NCBI GenBank assembly: GCA_016709845.1
Contig: JADJMA010000019.1
Coordinates: 1 to 64,000 of the forward strand
Direction of reading: 5' to 3'
DNA length: 64,000 nt
Origin: Flammeovirgaceae bacterium
GTDB lineage: Bacteria; Bacteroidota; Bacteroidia; Cytophagales; Cyclobacteriaceae
Shown here one piece after another: positions 1-10,846 of the stretch; position 1 is the first letter of the stretch; every line of letters starts with the position of its first letter. Made by a program: the position numbers and the translations under genes. The notes below the pieces were generated by a model. That model was not told where the DNA came from. It was given only the letters and a program-made list of their open reading frames with translations, and ran no database searches.

Positions 1-1
1 A

Positions 2-1812
2 GTTAGTAAGATCAGAAACATAGCAATTATCGCGCACGTTGACCACGGCAAAACTACCCTGGTTGATAAATTATTACATGCAGGTCACGTTTTTAAGGAT
101 CATGAAAATCCTGGTGAATTGATTATGGATAGTAATGATCTGGAGCGCGAGCGGGGTATAACCATTTTGGCTAAAAACGTTTCCGTACGCTATAAAGATT
201 ATAAAATCAACGTAATTGACACCCCCGGCCACAGCGATTTTGGAGGCGAGGTTGAGCGCGTGCTTAATATGGCCGATGGTTGTTTATTGCTGGTGGATGC
301 CTTTGAAGGCCCCATGCCACAAACCCGTTTCGTATTGCAGAAAGCCCTGCACTTAGGTCTTAAACCTATTGTAGTTATTAATAAGGTAGATAAGAAAAAT
401 TGCACACCTGACGAAGTACATGAAGGTGTGTTTGATTTAATGTTTGCACTGGATGCAACCGAAGATCAATTGAACTTTCCAACGTTCTATGGTTCTGCCA
501 AGCAAGGTTGGATGAGTGACGATTGGAAAAAACCAACCACAGATATTACTACACTGATTGAAGGGATCATTGAATTCATTCCAGCACCAAAAGTTGATGA
601 AGGAACCACGCAATTATTGATTACATCATTAGAGTACTCATCGTTTATCGGTCGTATTGCGATTGGTCGTATTCAACGCGGCAGCGTGAAAGCCGGGCAA
701 CAAATTGCGCTGGTTAAACGCGATGGAAAAATTACAAAAACCCGTATCAAAGGTTTATGTGTTTGAAGGCTTTGAGAAAGAAAGCAGACGAAGTAAAGGC
801 GGGCGAAATTTGTGCATTGGTAGGATTGGAAGGTTTTGAAATAGGAGATACCGTAGCGGATGTTGAAAACCAGGAAGCTCTTAAATCAATTGCTATTGAT
901 GAGCCTACTATGAGTATGCTTTTCACGATTAACAACTCACCGTTCTATGCGAAGGAAGGAAAGTTTGTCACCTCACGTCACATTAAAGATCGCCTTGAAA
1001 AAGAGCTTGAGAAAAACCTGGCGTTACGCTTAGGTCAAACAGGTTCTGCTGATAGTTTTATGGTGTTTGGTCGTGGCGTACTTCACTTATCGGTGTTGAT
1101 TGAAACCATGCGCAGAGAGGGATACGAGCTTCAGATTGGTCAGCCACAGGTAATCTTCCGTGAGATTGATGGTGTGAAGAGTGAGCCTATGGAAGAGTTA
1201 ACTATTGACTTACCTGAAACGGATGCCGGTAAAGCAATTGAAACCGTTTCGATGCGCAAAGGTGAAATGGTAAATATGGAACCAAAAGCAGATCGTATGA
1301 TCTTGAAATTCATGATTCCGTCACGCGGGATTATGGGCTTGCGAAATTATTTATTGAACGTAACAGCGGGTGAAGCAGTAGTAACACACCGTTTCAAAGA
1401 ATATCAACCTTACAAAGGAGAAATTCCAGGACGTATCAATGGTTCATTGATTGTAATGGAACAAGGCGATGCTATTCCTTACAGCTTGCACAACCTTCAA
1501 GATCGCGGTAAGTTCTTCATCAATCCGGGCGAACCGGTTTACGAAGGTCAGGTAATTGGCGAACATAGCCGCGGTGGCGATTTAGTAATCAACGTTACCA
1601 AGACAAAGAAGCTGACCAACATGCGAGCTTCCGGGTCAGATGAAAAAATGAAAATTGCACCTCCTTTAAAACATACCCTGGAAGAAGCGTTGGAATATAT
1701 TCAGGCCGATGAGTACGTGGAGGTGACACCTAAGTCAATTCGATTAAGAAAAATTTACCTGAATGAAAACGAACGCAAGCGCGATCGCAACAGAGGTGGA
1801 TCTAATGCCTAA
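2..1812 (+). CDS. typA: Ribosome-associated GTPase TypA/BipA (5' edge-truncated, frameshifted)
   Basis: Translational GTPase of the TypA/BipA family, which binds the ribosome and supports assembly and stress or cold growth. The reading frame is already open at base 2 (V-S-K-I-R-N-I), so only the first codon or so is outside the window. G1 AHVDHGKT, the G2 region ERERGIT, G3 DTPGHSDFGGEVERV and G4 NKVDKK are all visible. The rest carries the EF-G-like domains and the family C-terminal region, ending R-N-R-G-G-S-N-A. About 603 residues fits the family. The frame changes twice near 752-780: the expected Y-V-F-E-G-F-E-K reads in a third frame between the two open segments. TypA is rarely dispensable enough to decay by two adjacent indels, so I read this as sequence error. 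The next gene overlaps its stop by 8 bp. Confidence 0.93.
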
Positions 1813-2656
1813 AGTTTTTCTTTCCATATTCCTATTGAGCTTGGTTTCCATTACAGGGTTTAGCCAAAATCCGAAATGGACTGCCTGGGAGACTCAGGCC
1901 GATACCTTAATGAGCCACCAGGATTTTAAAGGCGCGGTTAAGCTTTATACAAAAGTGATTAGTGCTTCCAAGCTAAAAGAAAAAACCTCGTACCGGCCCT
2001 TATATAAAAGAGCAGTTGCTTACTATAGTTTGGGCGATTTTAATAATGCGATTGCAGATATGAATCGCTTTATTCCTGAATTTCCGGAGAATTATCAAGC
2101 TCACATCCTTCGGGCACTTTCGTACCGGGAGTTAGATGACCTGGATAATCAATTGATCGATGTAGAAGCTGCCCTTAAATTAACGGGTGGCGAGCCTCAG
2201 ATTTTGAAGTGGCGTGGTGGATTGTTGATGGAAAAGAATGAATACAAGCAAGCCAAGGAAGATTTGCTGATAGTAAGACAATTGCAAGACGATCCTGAAG
2301 TTGAAATGAATCTGGCTTTTTCCTATTACTCACTCGAAAATCCTGATAGTGCTATGATAGCTATCAATAAGTCAATTGAAATAGATGCCACCTTTGCGCC
2401 AGCTTACCTATATGGAGGATCTTTTTCATTAGAGGACGAGAATTACGAACTGGCGTTGAAGTACCTTGATATTGCGTTTAAGCTTGATCCGGATAATGTG
2501 ACTGCTCAATTCTATAAAGGAATAGCTTTAGTAGAATTGAAAAAGGAAACAGAAGGTTGCCGATGCTTAACCAAGGCATTTATGGCAGGGCAAGATGATG
2601 CCGGTGATTATCTGAAGCAATATTGCTACGGGATAGAAAATAGCTTAAAGGCCTAG
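1805..2656 (+). CDS. Secreted TPR-repeat protein
   Basis: Intact 283-residue protein. The start is placed at the ATG at 1805, inside the last codons of typA, because it gives a clean signal peptide (MPKVFLSIFLLSLVSITGF then S-Q); an upstream in-frame ATG at 1763 would bury it. The rest is a run of about six or seven tetratricopeptide-like helical hairpins, with alternating small and large hydrophobic residues and repeats of the type A-x-x-Y-x-x-A-x-x-x-D-P. Such proteins are usually periplasmic or outer-membrane scaffolds in Bacteroidota. No catalytic domain is seen, and no specific partner can be named. Overlap with typA suggests co-transcription. Confidence 0.8.
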   Translation: MPKVFLSIFLLSLVSITGFSQNPKWTAWETQADTLMSHQDFKGAVKLYTKVISASKLKEKTSYRPLYKRAVAYYSLGDFNNAIADMNRFIPEFPENYQAHILRALSYRELDDLDNQLIDVEAALKLTGGEPQILKWRGGLLMEKNEYKQAKEDLLIVRQLQDDPEVEMNLAFSYYSLENPDSAMIAINKSIEIDATFAPAYLYGGSFSLEDENYELALKYLDIAFKLDPDNVTAQFYKGIALVELKKETEGCRCLTKAFMAGQDDAGDYLKQYCYGIENSLKA

Positions 2657-2757
2657 ATACCGTTATCGGAGAAAATACATCTATGCGCTATTTGTAAGGG
2701 GCTATTAGTAATAGAATAGGATGCTATATGTTATATTAGTATTCTAAATAGCTAGCA

Positions 2758-5024
2758 ATGAAGAAATTAAGCACAGTCTTCTTTTTCATGTTGACCAGCC
2801 TGTCAACCTGGAGTCAGGTGGGTATTGGTACTAAAAACCCTAATATTCACTCTGTATTGGAATTAAAATCCACAACCAACAACCAAGGCTTGCTTATACC
2901 AACCCTTACAACAAGCCAACGAACTGCCACGTCATTTACCAATGCACTGGGGGATAATGATAATGGCCTAATGGTTTATGATAGTGACGAGGGGAAATTT
3001 TACTTTTGGCAAAGTACTCAATGGCAAATTATTATTAGTGGAGCAATCGCGGGTGGGACTAGTGGCTCGGCTGGTGGAGAGCTTTCCGGGAAATACCCTA
3101 ACCCCAGAATTGCAAACAATGCGATTACAACCGCTAAGGTGGCAAACAATGCAATCAGTACAGCTAAAATTTTAGACGGTACTATTATAACGGCAGATTT
3201 AGCTGATGCCTCAGTTATAGATAGTAAGATCGTTTCGCTTTCACCGGCTAAGATAACCTCGGGTGCGGCAACAGCGGGTCAGGTTTTAAAATGGAATGGT
3301 TCAAGTTGGATTCCACAAAATGATGCAGGTGGATCAGGAACGGTTACAAACATTGCAACAGCCGGTGGTCTTACTGGGGACCCATTACGGCAACCGGCAC
3401 AATCAGTATTGCCGACAATGGAGTAACGACTAATTGACAATGCAATACGAATAAGATGGAGCGGTCACCCGAAATGATGGTACTATTTCAACAGCGATTA
3501 GCAGCCTAGAAGTAAACGGCACGGCAGACCGCGGCAACAGCGGTCAGGTTTAAATGGAATGGTTCAAGTTGGACGCCACAAATGATGCAGGCGGTCAGAA
3601 CGGTAACAAACATTGCAACAGGTGCGGCTTACCGGGGGACCTGTTACGGCAACCGGCACAATCAGTCTGGCGACAATGGAGTAACGACCTTAAAATTATT
3701 GACAATGCAATCTACCGAATAAGATTTCAACTGCTGCGGTTACGCTACAAAGTATTTCGTTGATACTTTTCAACAGCGATTAGCTGAGGCCCGGTCATAG
3801 ATAAAGATCCGCTTTCACCGGCTAAGATAACCGGGAGCGGGAACGCGGGTCGGTTTTAAAGGAATGGCTCAAGCGGATTCACACATGATGGTGGACCAGG
3901 AACGGTTACAAACACTGGAACAATCAGTCTCTGGTGGACCTGTGAGTTAACCGGCACACTAAAGATTATTGATAATGCAGTAACGATCCAAAAATTATTG
4001 ACAATGCAATTTCATCAGCAAAGATTATAGATGGAACAATTGCAACATTAGATTTAGCAGATAATTCAATCACATCAGTAAAGATAGTTGACGGTACAAT
4101 TGTTAATGCTGACATTAATAACGCTGCTGCCATTGTCGACACTAAGTTGGCAACAATTTCTACTGCTGGAAAGGTTTCAGGCAATGCTATTATATCGGGC
4201 ACAATAGGTGGAACCTCCGCCATGAACACAACCGGAAATATTACAACCACAGGTCTTATTACTGCATCCAATGCAACTACTGGCAGTGTTATTACTTCTA
4301 ATAACTCAACGTTAGGAGGATATGCCATGTCGGGCACAACTACAAGTACCAATGGAGGTGCAGGTATTTCTGGCCAGGAAGGTGGTATAACGGTAGCAAG
4401 GGTAACACACCTATTCTTATGGTGTTTATGGTTCTAATTCATTTAGTGGGTCTTATGGATGGATTGGGGGTCAGAGTGGAATTTATGGAAATTCGAGCGG
4501 AACAGCCGTCTTAGGTGAAGGTTACTATGGTGTGCGACGTGATGGAACCTATATCGGAGTATTGGGTTCCGCACCAGCTATTGCAGGAAATTATGGTGTT
4601 TACTCTTCTGGTCAGGCAGGCGGAACCACTACCTGGGCTGCCACTTCGGATATAAGGTTCAAGAAAAACATCATTCCTTTATCTAACTCACTCGATACTA
4701 TTTTAAAACTGCGGGGCGTAAGCTATGATTGGCGTAGGAACAGTTTCCAAAAGAATTTTAAAACGACCCGTGATATAGGGATTATCGCACAGGAAATTAT
4801 GGACGTGATACCGGAAGTTGTCGTGCAAGACAAAGAGGATATTTGTCTGTTTCCTACGAAAAAAATTGTACCTGTTTTAATGAAGCAATCAAAGAAATTA
4901 ACTCAAAAAGTTAAGAGCCTTGAGCAAAAAGGAATCAGAAATTTCTGACCTAAAGGCAAGATTAGCTAAGATAGAGGCATCGTTGAATAAATCATTAAAT
5001 CAAAAAATAGGCTTGGAGGATTAG
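2758..5024 (+). CDS. Surface protein with C-terminal S74 intramolecular chaperone (badly frame-broken)
   Basis: N-terminus: signal peptide (MKKLSTVFFFMLTSLSTWSQ) and the V-G-I-G-T-x-N-P head common in Bacteroidota tail-fibre-like surface proteins. Middle: repeats of the type G-T-V-T-N-I-A-T and K-I-I-D-N-A-I-S-T-A-K, suggesting a fibrous trimer. C-terminus: peptidase S74 (chaperone of endosialidase) domain from about 4650, with S-D-I-R-F-K-K-N-I. The family self-cleaves just before that Ser. A short coiled coil follows. From about 3430 to 4150 the frame cannot be followed, and the last 100 bp of the S74 region change frame about five times while spelling the family tail (G-Y-L-S-V-S-Y-E-K-I-V-P-V-L). 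If read through, the protein would be about 750 residues. Stop taken at 5022-5024 in the frame that ends N-Q-K-I-G-L-E-D. Confidence 0.75.
3265..3990 (+). repeat. Three degenerate tandem units of about 270-310 bp inside the S74 gene
   Basis: The stretch beginning gcggcaacagcgggtcaggt at 3265 recurs, altered, near 3531 and 3837. Each unit runs through the same order of blocks: aatggttcaagttgga, aatgatgcaggtgg, ggaacggttacaaacattg and caaccggcacaatcagt. Unit spacing is about 266 then 306 bp. The copies differ by many small insertions and deletions rather than by codon-preserving substitutions, so part of this may be a poorly resolved consensus of repeat units rather than true sequence. Confidence 0.7.
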
Positions 5025-5069
5025 TCTTCAAGAAGAGCTATAATTTCTTTTCAGGCAGAAAAGTCATGC

Positions 5070-5077
5070 TATCTTTG
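5070..5077 (+). promoter_or_regulatory. Candidate TAnnTTTG promoter element upstream of guaA
   Basis: TATCTTTG matches the Bacteroidota sigma-ABfr -7 consensus TAnnTTTG and lies 43 bp before the guaA ATG. No good -33 TTTG is seen at the expected distance, so this is a motif match only. Confidence 0.4.
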
Positions 5078-5120
5078 TGGATGCCTGCGTGCCGAAGATG
5101 ACGCACTATGGCAAACAGGC

Positions 5121-6647
5121 ATGGCAGAGCAAATACTTATTCTCGATTTCGGTTCTCAATACACCCAGTTAATAGCGCGAAGAGTACGCGAGCTAAATGT
5201 GTATTGTGAAATCCACCCGTATAATCACATTCCAGAAATAACCGCTTCAATAAAAGGAGTAATTCTTTCGGGTAGTCCTTGTTCGGTACGCGATACAGGT
5301 GCCCCTGACGTAAATCTGGCACAATTTGGAAAGCTACCTGTATTGGGTGTTTGTTATGGCGCACAACTACTGGCCCACAAAAGTGGAGGTACTGTGTTGC
5401 CTTCGCAGATTCGTGAGTATGGTCGTGCGAAACTTTCCTCCGTTAATCATCACAACGAATTATTAAAAGAGGTTTCTCTTGATTCGCAGGTATGGATGTC
5501 GCATGCCGATACGATCGCATCTATTCCCGATCAGTTTGAAATAATTGCCAGTACCCCCTCCGTACAAGTAGCCGCCTTTCAACTAAAAGGCGAAAAGACA
5601 TATGGTATTCAGTTTCATCCCGAGGTAACGCATACGCTGGAAGGCAAAAATCTCTTACGCAATTTTGTGGTGCATATCTGTGGTTGCGCACAGGACTGGA
5701 CGCCCGATCAATTTGTAGAAACAACGGTAGCTGATCTTAAAAATAAATTAGGTTCCGATAAAGTAGTAATGGCGCTATCAGGCGGTGTAGACTCTACGGT
5801 GGCTGCCATGTTGGTTCATCGGGCTATTGGAAAAAATCTTTACTGCATTTTTGTTGATAATGGATTACTTCGCAAAGGAGAGTTCGAGCAGGTGTTAGAC
5901 TCTTATCGCGGCATGGGGTTGAACATTAAAGGGATTGACGCGAAAGATAAATTTTATAAGGCACTGCATAAACTCACCGAACCAGAAGCTAAACGCAAAG
6001 CGATTGGCCGAACATTTATTGAGGTTTTTGATGTGGAGGCCCATCGTATTGAAGACGTAAAATGGTTGGGACAGGGTACCATCTATCCCGATGTCATTGA
6101 ATCGGTATCGGTGAAGGGACCTTCCGCTACAATTAAATCGCATCACAATGTGGGGGGGTTGCCTGAGAAAATGAAAATGAAAGTGGTGGAGCCATTGAAT
6201 ACGTTATTTAAAGATGAGGTTCGTTTGGTCGGAAAAACGTTGGGTATTGATCCGGTAATATTAGGGAGACATCCTTTTCCGGGCCCGGGATTAGGCATCC
6301 GGATATTAGGTGAAATCACTCCTGAAAGTGTTCGAATCCTTCAGGAAGTTGATAGCCTATTTATATCGGGGCTTCGCACACACGGGTTGTATGAAAAGGT
6401 TTGGCAGGCCGGGGCCATGCTGTTACCCGTTTATTCAGTAGGCGTTATGGGTGATGAACGTACTTATGAACAGGTAGCCGCTTTGCGGGCTGTGGTGAGT
6501 GTAGATGGGATGACAGCCGATTGGGCGCATCTGTCGCATGAATTTTTAAGTGAAGTTTCTTCTGAGATTATCAATAAAGTGAAGGGCGTAAATCGGGTGG
6601 TTTATGATATCAGTTCAAAGCCCCCGGCAACCATAGAATGGGAATAG
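5121..6647 (+). CDS. guaA: GMP synthase (glutamine-hydrolysing)
   Basis: Converts XMP to GMP using ATP and the amide of glutamine, the last step of guanine nucleotide synthesis. Intact at 508 residues, the usual family length. The N-terminal class I amidotransferase has the nucleophile Cys78 in G-V-C-Y-G-A-Q and the His/Glu pair in F-H-P-E-V. The ATP pyrophosphatase domain has the P-loop S-G-G-V-D-S near residue 222. The C-terminal dimerisation domain ends S-K-P-P-A-T-I-E-W-E, the conserved GMP synthase tail. A TAnnTTTG motif lies upstream. Preceded by the S74 gene and followed by a separate secreted protein, so probably monocistronic. Confidence 0.97.
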   Translation: MAEQILILDFGSQYTQLIARRVRELNVYCEIHPYNHIPEITASIKGVILSGSPCSVRDTGAPDVNLAQFGKLPVLGVCYGAQLLAHKSGGTVLPSQIREYGRAKLSSVNHHNELLKEVSLDSQVWMSHADTIASIPDQFEIIASTPSVQVAAFQLKGEKTYGIQFHPEVTHTLEGKNLLRNFVVHICGCAQDWTPDQFVETTVADLKNKLGSDKVVMALSGGVDSTVAAMLVHRAIGKNLYCIFVDNGLLRKGEFEQVLDSYRGMGLNIKGIDAKDKFYKALHKLTEPEAKRKAIGRTFIEVFDVEAHRIEDVKWLGQGTIYPDVIESVSVKGPSATIKSHHNVGGLPEKMKMKVVEPLNTLFKDEVRLVGKTLGIDPVILGRHPFPGPGLGIRILGEITPESVRILQEVDSLFISGLRTHGLYEKVWQAGAMLLPVYSVGVMGDERTYEQVAALRAVVSVDGMTADWAHLSHEFLSEVSSEIINKVKGVNRVVYDISSKPPATIEWE

Positions 6648-6696
6648 CGGCTTAATTATTGATTCACTATATTGGACCTTACCAAGTGTTAATAAA

Positions 6697-8424
6697 ATGA
6701 TCAGTCGGTTGAATAAATTCTATATAGTCTTACCATTCTTTTTTCTGTGCTTGTTCCATGTAGCGGCACAGGATTTCAAGCGGCAATATCGCCACGCTAA
6801 AGATCTTTTTGAGAATGCCAACTACAGCGCGGCCATGGAAGCGTTTAAATCGCTTACCGTTTACGATCAAACCAATCCTTATCCTGAGTACGCATCCTAC
6901 TATTATGCCTTATCGGGTGAAAAGCTCGGCTATGCTACGGTAGCCAAGGACATGTTGGTTCAGATAAAAAAACTGTATCCCACCTGGGATCAAACGAATG
7001 AAGTAAATTATTGGCTATGCAAAATCTATTTTGAACAAGGGCAATATTTTCAAGGCCTTTTGATTGCCAGTCAAATTTCAGATCCATCTTTTCAATCGGG
7101 CTTAAACGATTTGAAGCGAGTTTACCTGGCGAAGGTTGATGACATCGAGACCCTTAAAATGATTTTGGAAGAATATCCTACAGAAAAGGAAGCTGCGCGT
7201 GCTTTAGTAAAACTATTGGGCAAACAACCAGTTCAACTACAGGAAACTGATCTGATTGATTCTCTATTAATCAAGTTTGATTTATCCCGTGAACAACTCA
7301 TTACTATAGAAATTCCTAAACCACTTTTAAAAGAGACCTATCGTGTGGCTCTGGTTATGCCGTTTTTGGCAGCAAGTCTTGACCCTTCGCCAGTAAAAAA
7401 ACGGAATCAATTTGTTTTGGATTTATATGATGGCATGAAACTGGCAGCCGACACACTTTCTAAAATGGGCGTTCGCCTGGAGTTGTTGGCCTACGACAAC
7501 GAGCGCAACTTAAACCTCACAAAAAAGATTGTTGGCTATGAAGAATTGAAAATGGCCGATCTTATTGTTGGACCTTTGTTTCAGGAGGAATCGCAGCCCA
7601 TTCAGGAATTCGCGTTAGCGAATCAGATTAATCTAAACGTAAATCCCATTTCAAATAATTCGGATCTGATCGGCAAAAATCCGTTTACATTTCTCTTTCA
7701 GCCCAGTCATGAGACAATTGGCCGCAGCGCTGCCGAATGGGTGGCCGGCAACGTTAACCGGAAAAATTGCATGGTCTACTATGGCGAAAGCGTAAAAGAT
7801 TCGGTGATGGCTTTTAATTTTATAAAGCGTGCGCTCGAGCTGGGTGTTAAAGTGGTGTTTGCCCAAGAGGTTCGAGGGGAAACGTCTGGCAGCATATTGG
7901 CCACATTAGCTTCTGCTACCGAGTATGACGAATGGAAGAACCCTACGCAGTTTAAACTAAAGAAGGACAGCATCGGTAGTATTTATGTCGCTTCTGAAAA
8001 TGAGTTGATATATTCTAAAGTTATTAATAGCGTGGAAACGCGAAGAGATTCAATTGTTATAGTAGGGCAGGAGGGTTGGTTAAATGATACCTCCATTGAT
8101 TTTTCAAAGTTTGAGCGTACGCATGTAACGCTTTCATCTCCCAACTATCGGCTAATGACCAGCCAGGCCTACCACGATTTCAGGCGCAAGTACATCTTGA
8201 AGCATGGGGCTTTGCCGGTTGAGTATGCTTCCATCGGATACGAATTTGTAATGATAGTGGGTCAGATGCTGGCAAAGTATGGTGCTAATTTTACGCTTAC
8301 CATGCCCTCGGAGACATTCATCCCCGGGTCACTCACAGCGGGTTACCTATGGAACGAAAATCACGACAACGGTCGGGTACCCTTCATTACTTTTAAGTCG
8401 GGCAAGGTTCAGGTTATCAACTGA
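6697..8424 (+). CDS. Secreted TPR plus periplasmic-binding-fold protein
   Basis: Intact 575-residue protein. Residues 1-24 are a signal peptide ending V-A-A-Q. Residues about 25-190 look like TPR-type helical repeats. From about residue 215 (Y-R-V-A-L-V-M-P-F-L) it has the type I periplasmic-binding fold seen in branched-chain amino-acid receptors and LppC-like proteins, with the motifs L-Y-D-G-M-K-L-A and D-L-I-V-G-P-L. No ABC permease or ATPase genes lie nearby, so a transport role is doubtful. In Bacteroidota such proteins may instead act in envelope sensing or assembly. Substrate unknown. The next gene encodes an outer-membrane-like protein 114 bp downstream, in the same direction. Confidence 0.75.
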   Translation: MISRLNKFYIVLPFFFLCLFHVAAQDFKRQYRHAKDLFENANYSAAMEAFKSLTVYDQTNPYPEYASYYYALSGEKLGYATVAKDMLVQIKKLYPTWDQTNEVNYWLCKIYFEQGQYFQGLLIASQISDPSFQSGLNDLKRVYLAKVDDIETLKMILEEYPTEKEAARALVKLLGKQPVQLQETDLIDSLLIKFDLSREQLITIEIPKPLLKETYRVALVMPFLAASLDPSPVKKRNQFVLDLYDGMKLAADTLSKMGVRLELLAYDNERNLNLTKKIVGYEELKMADLIVGPLFQEESQPIQEFALANQINLNVNPISNNSDLIGKNPFTFLFQPSHETIGRSAAEWVAGNVNRKNCMVYYGESVKDSVMAFNFIKRALELGVKVVFAQEVRGETSGSILATLASATEYDEWKNPTQFKLKKDSIGSIYVASENELIYSKVINSVETRRDSIVIVGQEGWLNDTSIDFSKFERTHVTLSSPNYRLMTSQAYHDFRRKYILKHGALPVEYASIGYEFVMIVGQMLAKYGANFTLTMPSETFIPGSLTAGYLWNENHDNGRVPFITFKSGKVQVIN

Positions 8425-8538
8425 AAGTAGGTTAAATAGCAGAAAATACTTACACGTCTGGTCTTATAACAGCCTGTTTTACTACCTTTCAGCAGCCTTG
8501 TATCAACTAGTTTTTACTATTTTTAAGGATTATCTGTT

Positions 8539-9584
8539 ATGAAAGCAATCCGGTTCAGTATCATTTTTTTCACCCTCATCCTATTTCTTGATCAGGGTTT
8601 GGTGTATGCGCAAGAGCAAGAAGAGAAAACAGCCGTAGTTTTTGACGAACTTTATGATGAGCCTTACGCCATCAATAAACTTTTCATCGGGTTTCAACCT
8701 TTGTATGGCGAACTGTTTGCAACCAACGTAAACGCGGGCTATGGTTTTGAAGCACAATATTATCACAAAACTAAATTTGACATCAAAGGGCACTTTCGAA
8801 AAAGTTATAGCAGCAAGTTTTATGATTTTAATCGTGAAGTCGCATTGAAGAATAGCAATGTTTCCAATACTCCTGAAATCTATAATTATTATGAGTTGGG
8901 GGAACGTTTCATATCAAGGACTTCGATGTAAACTCCAAGACGAAAATCTTTCTTCATAAAAAAAATACGTCACGGAATAAATGGGCGGCTACCGTTCCAC
9001 TTTATGCGGAGGTACCCAGTAAACTCAGAAAGATTTACGGAGTTCGGTTGGGGGGTATAATTTGGAATAGTACGGCAGATTTAAATCGCGTATTGGATGA
9101 TCAGGGCTTAACGAATGCCGATTTGGTAAATAGTGAAGGCATTGGATTACCTGAAACCTATGTTGATGGTAATGGCCAAACCCAGAACTTTAATGTGTTT
9201 GGAAATATATACGCCACCAATATTTATCTGGGCGGTTCGCTGTCCTTAATCAGAAATATTGCTGTAAGTTTTGATCAATACGAAGAAGGCCTGGACGATG
9301 GGATGCTCACATTTTTTGCTGACTTGATGATTGCTCCTTCCCTTACTTTAGATCCTGTGGTTTATAATAATTCCGAATATTCAACGGATGTCATTAAGAC
9401 AAAGATGATTGGTTTCAGAACTGGTATCGAAGGGAAATTCAACCGCACGTTAAGCTGGTCGTATGGGGGAGAACTTGGCTATCGACCATCTATGTCGGGA
9501 CAAGGATTTTTAGCACTTCTAAAAATATCATTTCCGGTTTTCAGTTCTAATCTTGACAATAAGGTAGAAGCGTTCGGAAAATAA
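8539..9584 (+). CDS. Putative outer-membrane beta-barrel protein (one frameshift)
   Basis: About 348 residues after one correction. The N-terminus is a signal peptide (M-K-A-I-R-F-S-I-I-F to V-Y-A-Q). The body alternates polar and hydrophobic residues with many aromatic and glycine positions, as in outer-membrane barrels, and ends with a strand near residues F-P-V-F-S-S-N-L. The frame breaks in a G run near 8897-8901; the reading G-G-T-F-H-I-K-D-F-D-V-N continues in the neighbouring frame through 9048 without a stop, so the two open segments are one gene. I do not recognise the family. It may be functionally linked to the upstream periplasmic-binding-like gene. Confidence 0.65.
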
Positions 9585-9589
9585 ACCGT

Positions 9590-10846
9590 ATGGTTCACGA
9601 CATACTGATTACGAACATCAAAGGACTAGCTCAGGTAAGAGAACGATCAATTCAGAAAGTTAGTGGTAAGGAAATGAGTGATCTGCCGGTATTGCAGGAT
9701 GCATTTCTGGTTGTGGCCGATGGGTTGATTCACAGCTACGGATTCATGATGGATTTACCCTCTGAAGTTACCGCTAAACATACTATAGACGCCACAGGTC
9801 GTTTTGTTTTTCCTTCGTTTATCGATTCGCACACTCACCTTGTTTTTGCCAATCCCCGTGAAGATGAATTTGTAATGAAGCTTAAGGGTGCCTCGTACGA
9901 GGACATAGCTGCCGGTGGGGGTGGAATTTTAAACTCAGCAAAGAAACTTCAATTGTTATCGGAGCATGAATTATTTGAACGATCGTTACCGCGAGCCAAT
10001 GAAATAATTCTTACGGGTACGGGCGCTGTAGAAATTAAAAGTGGCTATGGCCTAACCACCAAAGATGAGTTGAAGATGTTGCGCGTGGCCAAGCGAATTG
10101 GTGAAGAGACACCCTTAACCGTAAAGACAACTTTTTTAGGGGCACATGCCGTTCCATTAGGAAAAAGGAAAGAGGAATATATTGCTCAGATAATAAATGA
10201 AATGATTCCTGCGGTAGCCACCGAACAATTGGCTGAGTACATCGATGTGTTTTGCGAAAAGGATTCTTTACTGTGGATGAAACCGAACAAATTGTTGAAG
10301 CCGGGAAGCGGGTTGGTCTTATCCCAAGGATTCATGCTAATCAGCTGAGCCGATCTGGCGGGGTGCAGGTAGGGGTTAAGACTGGGGCCATTAGTGTTGA
10401 TCATCTTGAAAACATGGGTGATGAAGAAATAGAGGTGCTTAAAAGGAAGTGAAACCATGCCCGTCTCGTTGCCGGGTGCTGCTTTTTTTCTAAATCTTCC
10501 TTTTACTCCGGCACGAAAAATAATTGATGCGGGTTTGCCTTTAGCTATTGCATCGGATTACAATCCTGGAAGCGCGCCCAGTGGAAACATGCCGTTAATG
10601 ATTTCGTTAGCTTGCATCAAAATGAAGATGACACCCGAAGAGGCAATTAATGCAGCTACTATTAATACAGCCTATACCCTGGGCCTTTCTCAAACCCAGG
10701 GTACGATTACAGCAGGTAAGGTTGCAAATTTATTTATATCACGACCCCTGTCATCCATTGCCTCTATTCCCTATAATTTTGGAAGCAATCCCGTTGACAC
10801 AGTAATTCTAAATGGAAAATTAATTCCAACAAATACTACATGGTAA
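9590..10846 (+). CDS. hutI: Imidazolonepropionase (two frameshifts)
   Basis: Hydrolyses 4-imidazolone-5-propionate to N-formimino-glutamate in histidine degradation. The metal site D-S-H-T-H-L-V-F-A is in the first segment, with E-I-K-S-G-Y-G-L and F-L-G-A-H-A-V-P further on. The second segment has R-I-H-A-N-Q-L and the third S-D-Y-N-P-G-S-A-P-S, all HutI signatures. The full span is about 418 residues, right for HutI. The frame changes near 10255 (after C-E-K-D) and near 10448 (after V-L-K-R). No other hut genes are in the window. Its end overlaps the start of apt by 7 bp. Confidence 0.92.

Noticed and set aside
2758..5024. Prophage tail-fibre region
   Set aside because: The S74 domain is typical of phage fibres, but no other phage gene lies nearby and the N-terminus has a bacterial secretion signal. 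Chromosomal S74 surface proteins are common in Bacteroidota.
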